DNA of 64,000 nucleotides, from contig CANFCK010000012.1 in NCBI GenBank assembly GCA_947445035.1, positions 60,806 to 124,805 on the forward strand. Reading direction: 5' to 3'. The notes below the pieces were generated by a model. That model ran no database searches and was not told where the DNA came from. It worked only from the letters and a program-made list of their open reading frames with translations. Shown here one piece after another: positions 55,046 through 63,415 of the stretch. The stretch is from Deltaproteobacteria bacterium (GTDB taxonomy: Bacteria > Myxococcota_A > UBA796 > SXON01). Made by a program: the position numbers and the translations under genes. Each line of letters begins with the position of its first letter. Within the stretch, counting starts at the first letter, position 1.

Positions 55046-55452
55046 CGACCGGCCCCGCAGACGTCTTCGCGAGTTTGATGCTCGGGGTTGAGGCCGGGAC
55101 AATACAACTCGGCGTCCAGTTGCGACGCTCGCGGGTTGGCGGCGCACACGGAACCCGCGCGCCTTGCCCAGGTGTCGTCCGACCGCAGACGCGCCGCCTT
55201 CATCGACTTCGACTTTGGCTCGACCCCCGGCTCGAGCACCGCCCATCGGGCCAAAACCACGTTGTCTGACGCGTCGATATACGTCGCGACACAGACATCG
55301 AGGCCGACCTCGGAGAACATCGACCACCGCGGCGCACCGCGAGCCCGGAAGCCGAACGCATGGAAGGGTAGCGGACTCAAAACAAGCAGCGCCCCGACCG
55401 CCACGAGGATGGTCAAACGCTGCCGCTGAACCGATGGGGAGACCGGGAACAC
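55042..55452 (-). CDS. Small membrane-anchored partner of the HTTM protein
   Basis: 136 residues from GTG 55452. One hydrophobic segment (about 13-32) precedes a soluble part with FRARGAPRWSMFSEVG, VLARWAVLEPG and three cysteines. It is translationally coupled to the HTTM gene, so a two-subunit membrane complex is likely. No known domain was recognised, although the 'RxxPRWxMF' motif is common beside HTTM genes (recollection). Confidence 0.7.
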   Translation of the reverse strand: MFPVSPSVQRQRLTILVAVGALLVLSPLPFHAFGFRARGAPRWSMFSEVGLDVCVATYIDASDNVVLARWAVLEPGVEPKSKSMKAARLRSDDTWARRAGSVCAANPRASQLDAELYCPGLNPEHQTREDVCGAGR

Positions 55453-55494
55453 CGCCCTCCTGCTAACCGTCCGATCTCAGGGTATGGTGCTGGC

Positions 55495-56271
55495 ATGAGC
55501 CATCGGGTCCTGATCTCCGTCGTATCTATATTTTCATTAGGACTGCTCGCGTGCACCGGCACCTTGGGCGACAGCGCCGACTCCGCCGATAGCGGCCGGA
55601 CGTCCGGAGGGGGCGACACCGAAGAGGAGGCGTGGACCCAGAGCGACGATTGCGAAGCCTACCTGGACTGCCTCAAGGAGGTCGACCGGAGCGAGTACGA
55701 CGACGAGGTGGAGCGCTACGGCGAGGACGGGAGCTGCTGGGGCACCGACGACGATGAAGCGATGGGCTGTGACGACGCCTGCGAGCAATTTCTAGAGGGC
55801 CTCGCCGAGGACCATCCAACGGTCGAGGCCTGCAATGGGAGCACGGACATCGGGTCGGAGACCGGCACCGACACCGGTGATGACTCGGGCGGCGACACCG
55901 GGACCGACCCGGGTACAGACGCGGGGAGCGGCGGAACCTGCCCGTTGGACGCCGGGCTCTGGGCCCTGGAACTGGAGTGGGTCAGCGATAACTGCGGCGT
56001 GTCGTCGTGGATGGTTCAGGACGTCGAGGTGAGTTGCAGCGGGGACGACGCGCTGGTGATGGACCTGATGCTGCTCGACGCGTTTCCGATGACCCTGCCC
56101 TGCGACTACTCGGGGCGCGACTTTTCGTGCTTCGGCTCCGAGGGCAGCATGGACCTGGTGGTCGAACTCGACGGGCGCGCGAGCAGCGACGGGCGCACGG
56201 CGACGGGGGCCCTGATCCTCCAGTTGGGGACGGACTGCACCTCCGAGGGCTACTTCGCCGGTGGTATCTGA
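55495..56271 (+). CDS. Cys-rich lipoprotein with Asp/Thr/Gly linker
   Basis: 258 residues. Lipobox GLLAC (C20). An N-terminal domain carries CEAYLDCL, GSCWG, MGCDDACEQF cysteines. A Gly/Thr/Asp linker (about 118-145) leads to a C-terminal beta-rich domain with further cysteines. A -10-like TATGGT (55483-55488) lies six bases before ATG 55495, so the mRNA may be leaderless. Unknown function; the Cys-rich part resembles the gene remnant near 27.5 kb in style. Confidence 0.8.
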   Translation: MSHRVLISVVSIFSLGLLACTGTLGDSADSADSGRTSGGGDTEEEAWTQSDDCEAYLDCLKEVDRSEYDDEVERYGEDGSCWGTDDDEAMGCDDACEQFLEGLAEDHPTVEACNGSTDIGSETGTDTGDDSGGDTGTDPGTDAGSGGTCPLDAGLWALELEWVSDNCGVSSWMVQDVEVSCSGDDALVMDLMLLDAFPMTLPCDYSGRDFSCFGSEGSMDLVVELDGRASSDGRTATGALILQLGTDCTSEGYFAGGI

Positions 56272-56284
56272 GCCGGTGAAGGCG

Positions 56285-56923
56285 ATGAACCGAACCGAGG
56301 CGACTCTCGCGGTCAGCGCCTATGAGCGGCCCGTAAGCCGCCGCTACCTCGATCCTGTCGAGCTGATCTGGTACGCGACGGCTCGCCGCCTGGGCCTGCA
56401 CATTCGTCGCAACCCAGCGATCTTCTCGTCCACCGATGGCACCGGGCTCTTGGAATTGGCGCCCCGCGACGCCCTCGACGCCGACGACTGCACCGCCCAG
56501 ATGATCTTCCACGAGCTCTGCCACTGGATCACCAACGGCGTGGCGTGCTTCCACGAGCGCGACTGGGGCTTTGCGCTGGACGCGGAGCTGGACTGGCGCG
56601 AACACGCCTGCCTGCGCCTGCAAGCAGCGCTCGCCGGCGAGCACGGACTGCGCGGCATCCTCGCCCCGACCAGCCAGTTCCGGAAGTACTACGACGAGCT
56701 GCCCGCCGATCCGTTTGGTCCGGTGGAGGGGTGGCCCTGCGAAGATCGGGTCGTCCCCCACGCCCGAGAGGCGCTAGTCCGGGCGCGTGCCGCTCCTTGG
56801 GGAGAGCCTTTGGCCGCGGTCCTGGCAGCGCACGCCGTGATTCGCGACACGACCGCTCCCTTTTTCACCGACTATGCGAGCGATATTGCTGACGACGCGC
56901 TGGCGAGCCTCTGGCGGGCGTAG
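56285..56923 (+). CDS. HExxH putative zinc-binding protein
   Basis: 212 residues. MIFHELCHWITNG carries H76-E77-x2-H80, a zincin-type motif, and EHACLRLQAAL downstream may give a third ligand or the glutamate. No signal peptide, so probably cytoplasmic. Unrelated to the HExxH peptide hydroxylase earlier in the window (different surrounding sequence). Start uncertain: ATG 56285 after GGTGAAGG, or GTG 56261 overlapping the upstream stop. Possibly a metallopeptidase; substrate unknown. Confidence 0.7.
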   Translation: MNRTEATLAVSAYERPVSRRYLDPVELIWYATARRLGLHIRRNPAIFSSTDGTGLLELAPRDALDADDCTAQMIFHELCHWITNGVACFHERDWGFALDAELDWREHACLRLQAALAGEHGLRGILAPTSQFRKYYDELPADPFGPVEGWPCEDRVVPHAREALVRARAAPWGEPLAAVLAAHAVIRDTTAPFFTDYASDIADDALASLWRA

Positions 56924-56946
56924 GGCGGAGCGTGTAGCTTCGGGGC

Positions 56947-57651
56947 GTGCCGGTCTACCGCCTCATCAACGAGATTGTCTTTCCGCCGCCCTCGCACGCG
57001 GAAGGCGGGCTTTTGGCGGTCGGCGGAGATCTCCGTCCGGAGCGGCTGATCGCCGGCTACCAACAGGGGATATTCCCCTGGTACAGCGACGGGGAGCCGA
57101 TCTGGTGGCATTCGCCCGACCCGCGCTTCGTCCTGGATCCCGTCGCATTGCACGTTCCTCGATCACTCGGGAAGATCATCGCGCGACGGCGGTTCGAGGT
57201 TCGCTTCGACAGCGCGTTTGCCGAGGTCATCGCTCGATGTGGTCGGAAGCGTCGGCCGGGCCAGCGGGGAACGTGGATCACAGCGGACATGCGCACGGCC
57301 TACACCCGGCTGCACGAGCTCGGCCTCGCCCATAGCGCTGAGGCCTGGGAGGACGGCAAGCTCGTGGGCGGGCTGTACGGGGTCTCGATGGGCGACATCT
57401 ACTTCGGGGAGAGCATGTTCTCCGACGTCGATGACGCGTCGAAAGTGGCGTTTGTGGCGCTGGTTCGTTGGATGGCGGCCGCGGGGATCGAGCTTGTAGA
57501 CAGCCAGGTCCGCACCGACCACGTCGCGCGTTTCGGCGGCGAGGAGTGGCCGCGGGAGCGTTACCTCGCCCGCCTCGCGGAGCTGGTGAGCCGGCCGACG
57601 CGGCCTGGCCCCTGGCGGATCGACCCGGGGGACCCGGCGCTGGAGCGGTAG
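56947..57651 (+). CDS. aat: Leucyl/phenylalanyl-tRNA-protein transferase
   Basis: 234 residues, normal for Aat. Diagnostic blocks: GGLLAVGGDLRPERLIAGY, GIFPWY, WWHSPDPRFVL, TWITADM, GLAHSAEAWEDG, GGLYGVSMG and FGESMFS. The enzyme attaches Leu or Phe to N-terminal Arg/Lys of proteins, marking them for ClpAP (N-degron pathway). A TGTAGCTT element six bases before GTG 56947 suggests a leaderless transcript. Confidence 0.96.
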   Translation: MPVYRLINEIVFPPPSHAEGGLLAVGGDLRPERLIAGYQQGIFPWYSDGEPIWWHSPDPRFVLDPVALHVPRSLGKIIARRRFEVRFDSAFAEVIARCGRKRRPGQRGTWITADMRTAYTRLHELGLAHSAEAWEDGKLVGGLYGVSMGDIYFGESMFSDVDDASKVAFVALVRWMAAAGIELVDSQVRTDHVARFGGEEWPRERYLARLAELVSRPTRPGPWRIDPGDPALER

Positions 57652-57677
57652 AGGGCCCGAGTTATGTCGGCCCCCCC

Positions 57678-58628
57678 ATGCACCTCCCCATCGAATCCAA
57701 TCGCTCCGGCATGCTCCGGGTTTCCGACCTCCACACGATCTACTGGGAAGAATCTGGCGATCCCGCCGGCATTCCCGCGGTTTTCGTGCACGGAGGACCG
57801 GGCGGCGGCACCGAGCCGGCGCACCGACGATTCTTCGACCCCGCTCGGTATCGGATCATCCTCTTTGATCAGCGGGGGTGCGGGAAGTCCACGCCGCACG
57901 CCGAGCTTCGCGACAACACCACCTGGCACCTCGTCGACGACATGGAGCGCCTGCGCCAGCTTCTGGGCATCGATCGCTGGTTGGTCTTTGGTGGCAGTTG
58001 GGGCTCCACCCTCGCTTTGGCCTATGCCGAGCGGCACCCCGATCGGGTAATGGCCCTGGTGCTGCGCGGAATCTTCCTGGTGCGCAGCCAGGAGATCGAG
58101 TGGTTCTACCAGAAGGGCTGCGACATGCTCTTCCCCGACGCGTGGGAGGACTACCTGGCGGCGATCCCCCCCGCGGAACACGGCGACCTCGTCAGCGCCT
58201 ACTACCAGCGACTCACCAGCGACGACCCCACAGTTCGCACCGCCGCCGCGCGCGCGTGGAGCGTCTGGGAGGCCCGCACCAGCAAGCTCCTGGTGAGTGA
58301 CGAGCTCGTCCGACGTCACGACGACGGCCACTTCGCCGAAGCCTTCGCGCGCATCGAGTGTCACTACTTCAAGCATCGGTGCTGGTTCGACCGGGACGAC
58401 CAACTCCTGGCCGACGCGCACCGCCTCCGGCACATCCCCGGCGCCATCGTGCAAGGGCGCTACGATGTCGTCTGCCCGATGCGCTCGGCCTGGGACCTGC
58501 ACCGTGCCTGGCCAGAAGCGGAGTTGCACATCATCGCCGACGCGGGCCACAGCGCGTTTGAGGCCGGCATCAGCGACTGCCTGGTCGAGGTGACCGACCG
58601 TTTCGGCCGGAACCTGCAGCGCCCCTGA
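57678..58628 (+). CDS. pip: Proline iminopeptidase
   Basis: 316 residues. HGGPGGG oxyanion region, GGSWGS nucleophile S107, acid D263 (GRYDVVCP) and H291 (DAGHSAFE), with the cap segment WFYQKGC typical of S33 proline iminopeptidases. It removes N-terminal proline from peptides in the cytoplasm. ATG 57678 is supported by homologous start PIESNRSG; a TTATGT -10-like element sits just upstream. Confidence 0.94.
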   Translation: MHLPIESNRSGMLRVSDLHTIYWEESGDPAGIPAVFVHGGPGGGTEPAHRRFFDPARYRIILFDQRGCGKSTPHAELRDNTTWHLVDDMERLRQLLGIDRWLVFGGSWGSTLALAYAERHPDRVMALVLRGIFLVRSQEIEWFYQKGCDMLFPDAWEDYLAAIPPAEHGDLVSAYYQRLTSDDPTVRTAAARAWSVWEARTSKLLVSDELVRRHDDGHFAEAFARIECHYFKHRCWFDRDDQLLADAHRLRHIPGAIVQGRYDVVCPMRSAWDLHRAWPEAELHIIADAGHSAFEAGISDCLVEVTDRFGRNLQRP

Positions 58629-58697
58629 GCCCCCCGGGCATCCAATCCCTTCAGGTCGCCCGCGCCGCGCCGATGAAGTGGCGGAACCGGAGGAGAC

Positions 58698-58862
58698 ATG
58701 CGCGACCTCATCCACGATGAAAGCGGCACTACGTCCATCGAGTACGCTCTGATAGCCAGCATGATGACCATGGTTCTCGCGGGCGCGGTCGGTACGCTCC
58801 GAGACGGGGCGCAGCAGATGTTCGAGGTTGTGACTTCGTTTACCGAGGATGCGCTGCCGTAG
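58698..58862 (+). CDS. Short Flp-type (type IVb) pilin
   Basis: 54 residues: DESGTTSIEYALIASMMTMV (8-27) is the classic Flp pilin block with E15-Y16 at the start of the hydrophobic helix, followed by an amphipathic tail. A strong GGAGGAG (58689-58695) precedes ATG 58698. It lacks the usual longer pre-Gly leader. No tad assembly genes are nearby, so assembly would rely on genes elsewhere. Confidence 0.82.
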   Translation: MRDLIHDESGTTSIEYALIASMMTMVLAGAVGTLRDGAQQMFEVVTSFTEDALP

Positions 58863-58940
58863 CCACCAACCGGCAGGGGGCGAGCGGAGGGCTCCGCCCG
58901 CAGCGAGCACCCGGCGCCGCCGGCGGCCGGCCTCTCCCGA

Positions 58941-61196
58941 CTACCGCCACACCTTGAGCGTGTAGACCCGGCTGGTCTCACCGTCGATCTCGAGGTCCAG
59001 TCCGCCCGCGCTCAGCGTGCCGCTGGTCAGGGTCGCCGTCGCCTCCCCCACGACAGTCGCGACACCATCCGTCCGATAGAGCGTCCCGTCCGCCTCCTCG
59101 AAGCGGCCGGCCAACCCAGCGTACACGTGGATCGTGCGGGCGCCGTCCACGTCGGCGAGGGTGCGCACCCCGTCAAGCGGGCCGTCCACCAGCGAGTCGG
59201 GCGGATTCGCGAACGTCGGCACGATCGCCCCCGCTGAAACATAGACAGGAACGCGGTCCCAGGGCACCTCGGTCGTCACCGTCCCGCGGCCGACGGCCCC
59301 GCCGGTCCACCAGTCGAACCAGGCCGTGTCTTCGGGCAACGCCGTCGACCAGGACGTGGCGCCCGCCTCCAGGACCGGGCTGACGAGGAGGGAAGGGCCC
59401 AAGAGCCAGGCGTCGATACGGCCCCAATCCTCGGCCGGGTGGTGGAAAAAAATCGGGCGGACCACCGGCGTGCCGAGCGTGACGGCTTCGGCCGCGAGCC
59501 CGCGAAGGTAGGGGAAAAGGCCCGCATGCACCCGGCTGTAGAACGCGAAGGCGGCAAGCGTCTCCGCGTCGCTGTCGAACTGCCAATCCTCCGTCGAGAA
59601 CGCGCCGTGGTGGGTACGCATGATCGGACTGAAGGCACCCAGCCCCGCCCAGCGCATCCACAGCTCCTTGGTGCTGGGGTCGTTGCCCACGGACTGGTAG
59701 CCCGCGATGTCGGAGCCGGTGAAGGGTACCCCGGCCACGCTGCCGCCGAGCGTCAACGCGACCACCGAGGGGAGCCCATCATCGGCGTCGAAGCTTGTGC
59801 GCTGGTCCCCAGGCCAGTGGACTGGAGCCACTGCAGCGGAGCCGGTCCAGCCGCTCCGGGCGAAAAAGGTTGCGTCGCGACCCTCGAGCGCATCCGCGGA
59901 GGCTTGCTGCCACAAGATTGGCCACAGGTTGTGGTCCAGCTCGGCGTCGCCATGGGAGAGGATCGCGTCGGTGGGGAGCCACTCCGCGTAGTCCGCCATC
60001 CAGCCATCAAACCCGACGTCTGCACACGCCGCAAGCTTGGCCACCGCCCACTCGTAGGCGGCGTGGTCGCTGAGATCGATGGTGGTCGTGGTCTCGAACG
60101 ACGGGCCCAGAAAAGTGTACGGAGCGCCGCCCTCGGTCTGGATCGCAAAGCCGATGGCCTCGTCCCAAGCCGTGGTGCCCTCGACGAGAAACGGGGCGAA
60201 GTAGGCCAGCCACTTGAACCCCTGCGCCTCCAACTCGGCATCGAGCCCGGACGCATCTGGGTACAGCACCTCGTCGACCGTCCATTCCGGAACCGGATGG
60301 TAGCCGAGGCCGCCCTCTTCTCCCCCGCGCCAGTCCTCAGACCAGATGACGGTTGCGGCCGCGCCCGCTCCGCGAAGCGCCGAGGCCACGGCCCGGACTC
60401 GATCGGCACCGCGGACAGCATCGGCCCAGGCGCCAAACGCCCAATCTGGCGGCAGCGCAATGGGTCCAGAGGCGAGCGCGTGCGCCTGCACCAGCGCGAG
60501 AGGCGTGTCCGCGTCCAAAACCCGGTAGGAGACGGCCGGAGCCCAGCCGTCCAGACGCCAACGATCTCCCGTGCAAAGGTCCACCTCCACCCGCGCGTTG
60601 GTCTCGACCACCACCCCTACCGGCTCGGGCCGGATGAAGAAGGGGTCCGGATAGCTCGACGAATGCCGGGTTCCGGTGAGGAACCACGCATCGGCGGGCA
60701 CCTCGCTGTCGACCTTGCCAATGCCGGGCTCACCCACCCAGAGGCCGAACGCTTCGCCTACGTGGTCGAGGTCCATCGCGTGCTCGCCGCCGCCGACGAA
60801 GTGGTCGTCGCCGGTGCAGGCGGCATCGAAGCGAACGCGGTTGCCGTCGTCGGCCCCGACGTCGATCCGCAGCGAACGTGTCCCCGCCGGAGAGATCGTG
60901 ACCTCGCCGACGCCGATTCCAGCCTCGTCTACGAGTTCGTACGCCCAGAACCCTTCGCCGCGACGGTTCGCCAGCTTCACCGCCTCCCACGTCGTGGAGC
61001 CCGTAGCTTCGCGGTAACTCCCCGCCTGAAACTCGAAGGTCTCATCGCCGCGACCTACGGCGAAACGAAGATCACTTACGAGCGGCTGGCCGTCGAACCG
61101 GGTGACGTCGAGCCCACCGTCTTGTCGTTCGGTGACGACGAGGTCGCCGAGCTGGACACTGCCGAGACACCCGCCGAGGAGCCCGAGGAGGAGCAT
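58941..61196 (-). CDS. Glycoside hydrolase family 31 lipoprotein
   Basis: 751 residues. Lipobox LGGC at the N-terminus. The GH31 catalytic nucleophile is D402 in GWMADYAEW, the acid/base D464 in HWPGDQRTSF, and RTHHGAFSTEDWQF plus the C-terminal beta domains are complete. The catalytic core resembles the sulfoquinovosidase branch, but the WSEDWRGG segment differs from the residues that bind sulfonate there, so an alpha-glucosidase-like specificity is safer. A stop codon just upstream of ATG 61196 fixes the start region. Part of a leftward operon with another hydrolase. Confidence 0.9.
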   Translation of the reverse strand: MLLLGLLGGCLGSVQLGDLVVTERQDGGLDVTRFDGQPLVSDLRFAVGRGDETFEFQAGSYREATGSTTWEAVKLANRRGEGFWAYELVDEAGIGVGEVTISPAGTRSLRIDVGADDGNRVRFDAACTGDDHFVGGGEHAMDLDHVGEAFGLWVGEPGIGKVDSEVPADAWFLTGTRHSSSYPDPFFIRPEPVGVVVETNARVEVDLCTGDRWRLDGWAPAVSYRVLDADTPLALVQAHALASGPIALPPDWAFGAWADAVRGADRVRAVASALRGAGAAATVIWSEDWRGGEEGGLGYHPVPEWTVDEVLYPDASGLDAELEAQGFKWLAYFAPFLVEGTTAWDEAIGFAIQTEGGAPYTFLGPSFETTTTIDLSDHAAYEWAVAKLAACADVGFDGWMADYAEWLPTDAILSHGDAELDHNLWPILWQQASADALEGRDATFFARSGWTGSAAVAPVHWPGDQRTSFDADDGLPSVVALTLGGSVAGVPFTGSDIAGYQSVGNDPSTKELWMRWAGLGAFSPIMRTHHGAFSTEDWQFDSDAETLAAFAFYSRVHAGLFPYLRGLAAEAVTLGTPVVRPIFFHHPAEDWGRIDAWLLGPSLLVSPVLEAGATSWSTALPEDTAWFDWWTGGAVGRGTVTTEVPWDRVPVYVSAGAIVPTFANPPDSLVDGPLDGVRTLADVDGARTIHVYAGLAGRFEEADGTLYRTDGVATVVGEATATLTSGTLSAGGLDLEIDGETSRVYTLKVWR

Positions 61197-61344
61197 GCCC
61201 GCCCGTTATCCCGCCTCGGCACTTCGCCGCTGAGGATCATCGGGTTGAGCAGGCCCAGAGCGACCGCTACGACCATCGGGGAAGCCGAGATGCGCATGGC
61301 GACAAGGGTACTCACGGCACCCAGCGGCGTCACGTCTCCGCGTG

Positions 61345-62709
61345 TCAAGGAGTGTTCAACCATGCGGGGGCCTGGGCGGTCGCCCCGCGTGGAATCGCGC
61401 CGCCGCTGCGAAGGTCGAAGCCTCCTGAAAGGGCGCTGCGCGCGCCCTCGTAGAGGAGCACCTCCCCCGTGACCAGTCGGACCGCGCCCTCGCCGGCGAG
61501 CGCGGCCCCCCGGAGGTCCGCCCCCGCGAGGCGGGCGGCGAGGTGGCGGTAGACCGCGGCGGCCGGCTTGTCGGTCGGCGCGCCGCCCGCGGTGGTCGAG
61601 AGGAGCGAATTGGTGGAGAACGGGCTGCCGCCTGGACCGCCGCGCGTGGGCGGGTCGACCAGGGTGTGCCAAAAAAAAGCCTCGGCACCGGCCTCGGCGG
61701 CCCGCGCGACCAGGGCGGCCACCCGACGCGCCTGCGTTTCTTCGCCGCCCGCGGTCGTCACACTGGATTCGGTGACCCACACCGGTTTCCCAGGTACCAA
61801 CGCCGAGACTGCGCGAATCCCGGCTGCGAGGCGCTCCCCATCGTCGTCGTGGTACGTGTGGAGGGAGAGGATGTCGAACGCCGCCGGGACCCCCTCGATC
61901 GCCAGGACCTCCCGCGCGTACCGCTGGCCCTGCTCGGCGTGAGGGCGAAAGAGTCCCAGCGCGAGCACGCGCGCTTGGGGATCGGCGAGCCGGATGGCCC
62001 GAGCCGAAGCAAGCACGATCGTGGCGTATTCTGCGGGAGTGCAGAACCTTTCGGGGTCGTAGTCCTCCTGGGTGTTTCGGGCGACGAGGCTGTTCTTCAG
62101 ATCGGGTTCGTTGTCGATTTCCCAATACCGAAGCGGCGCCACCAGGCCCGGCATGTCATCGACCCCATCGCCGTCGTAGCGCTCCACCAATCCCGCAACG
62201 CAACGCTCGTACGCCGGCAGGTCCTGCGGCAGGTAGTTCCGCGTGAAGCTGCCCGTCTGAACCGCCGGCCAGGGACTGACATTGGCGAGACCGACGAGGT
62301 CGGTGCCCAGCGCCGTGACCCAGCTGTCCATGTCGGCGAGCGCGTTTTCGTCCCGCTCCAGGCCCATGCACGACACGTTGGGGAAGCCAAAGGTCTGCGC
62401 TCGAACGAGCGTCGCGCCCAGCCCGCGAAGCAAAGCCCCGTCCTCGGCAAGCGCCGCGTCCACGGCGGCGCGGTCCATCCGCGCCCGGCGCTTGGCCGGC
62501 ACCGCCAGCCCGGCGTTGAGCCCCAGCGAGAATCGCTGCAAGTGCGACGATACCTGCTTCGTAGAGCCTGACGACGGCCGATCCAAGGCGGTCTCGGTCG
62601 CGACCTCAGGCAGCTGGGCCCGGGCGGACCACAGCCCCGCGGAGACCGAGACGCCCGCCAAACCCACCATCGTCAAGACGACACCCGGGGAGCGCCCGGG
62701 GAGCTTCAT
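61345..62709 (-). CDS. Clan GH-A glycoside hydrolase-like (GH39/GH5-type) exported protein
   Basis: 454 residues. An N-terminal hydrophobic signal/anchor (SPGVVLTMVGLAGVSVSAGL) precedes a TIM-barrel hydrolase with acid/base E201 in WEIDNEPD and candidate nucleophile E314 in VWVTESSV, plus DILSLHTYHDD. The C-terminal beta region (LLYEGARSALSGGF) fits the small beta domain of such enzymes. ATG 62709 overlaps the upstream stop (ATGA). Substrate unknown; a plant or bacterial polysaccharide is likely. Confidence 0.82.
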   Translation of the reverse strand: MKLPGRSPGVVLTMVGLAGVSVSAGLWSARAQLPEVATETALDRPSSGSTKQVSSHLQRFSLGLNAGLAVPAKRRARMDRAAVDAALAEDGALLRGLGATLVRAQTFGFPNVSCMGLERDENALADMDSWVTALGTDLVGLANVSPWPAVQTGSFTRNYLPQDLPAYERCVAGLVERYDGDGVDDMPGLVAPLRYWEIDNEPDLKNSLVARNTQEDYDPERFCTPAEYATIVLASARAIRLADPQARVLALGLFRPHAEQGQRYAREVLAIEGVPAAFDILSLHTYHDDDGERLAAGIRAVSALVPGKPVWVTESSVTTAGGEETQARRVAALVARAAEAGAEAFFWHTLVDPPTRGGPGGSPFSTNSLLSTTAGGAPTDKPAAAVYRHLAARLAGADLRGAALAGEGAVRLVTGEVLLYEGARSALSGGFDLRSGGAIPRGATAQAPAWLNTP

Positions 62710-63383
62710 TCTTTGACGAGCCGCAGCACCGGGCGGGCTGGGCCCTGGGGGGGTTCGGGGGTGACCGGCGCGCTGGCGTCGACCGGGATGGTGAAGCTGA
62801 CGGTGCGGAGCGCCGCCCAGGGAAAGCTGCACACCCGGAGGGCATCAAACGAAAGTGTTACCGACAACGCCTCATCCCCGAAATCCGGGCGGTTGTGGCG
62901 GTGCCAGCGCGACTCTAGCCGGATGGGCAGCGTCTCTGGGAATTTGCGCAGCACCGAGTCCGGGACTCCCGACCCCGCCAGAAGCGCTGCATCGAACTGC
63001 AGAAACATGTCGAGACCCCAGCCGAAGCCGCCCCGCACGAGCTCGCGCGCGGGATTCTCGAACGGGTCGAGCCCCGGAGTCGATGAATCCCCCGAGCTGG
63101 CGCGCAGGGTGTGCACCGCAGAGACGGATTCTTCCCCGGCGACTGCACCGTCCTCTTCCGGGGGGAACTCCTTGCCTGCGAGGCCGACGACATCCTTCTG
63201 GAGGTCCAACGCCTGGGCCAGAATCAAGAACTGGTCGATGGTGAGATCGGCCGCGCCGCCGAGGCGCTTCTTGAGCTCGGCGCGGTCCATGCCAACCTTG
63301 GAGGCCAAGTCAATCGTGGAGAGGCCGCGCTTCAACAACGCGTCCCGCAACAGCTTCAGGAGGGGGTCGGACGGACGGGCCAC
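62706..63383 (-). CDS. HTH protein with SspB-like C-terminal domain
   Basis: 225 residues. Residues about 4-70 form an Xre-type helix-turn-helix (LSTIDLASKVGMDRAELKKR). A variable linker (70-125) is followed by a beta-rich domain ending ALRVCSFPWAALRTVSFTIP, reminiscent of SspB ClpXP adaptors (hydrophobic strands ending in PW..). A tail PARPVLRLVKE could bind ClpX, as SspB C-termini do. The combination would couple DNA binding to protein delivery, but the SspB assignment is tentative. Confidence 0.55.
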   Translation of the reverse strand: MARPSDPLLKLLRDALLKRGLSTIDLASKVGMDRAELKKRLGGAADLTIDQFLILAQALDLQKDVVGLAGKEFPPEEDGAVAGEESVSAVHTLRASSGDSSTPGLDPFENPARELVRGGFGWGLDMFLQFDAALLAGSGVPDSVLRKFPETLPIRLESRWHRHNRPDFGDEALSVTLSFDALRVCSFPWAALRTVSFTIPVDASAPVTPEPPQGPARPVLRLVKE

Positions 63384-63415
63384 GCCCTTTGCTAACCGTC
63401 GCAGCGCGGGAACGC

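Noticed and set aside
58884..58897. GCGGAG...CTCCGC dyad after the Flp pilin as terminator
   Set aside because: Stem too short with almost no loop and no T-tract; GC background is high.
61076..61297. 73-codon frame with a signal-like start overlapping the GH31 start
   Set aside because: It overlaps the GH31 gene by 121 bases in another frame and its second half is Ser-rich shadow; GH31 has its own signal.
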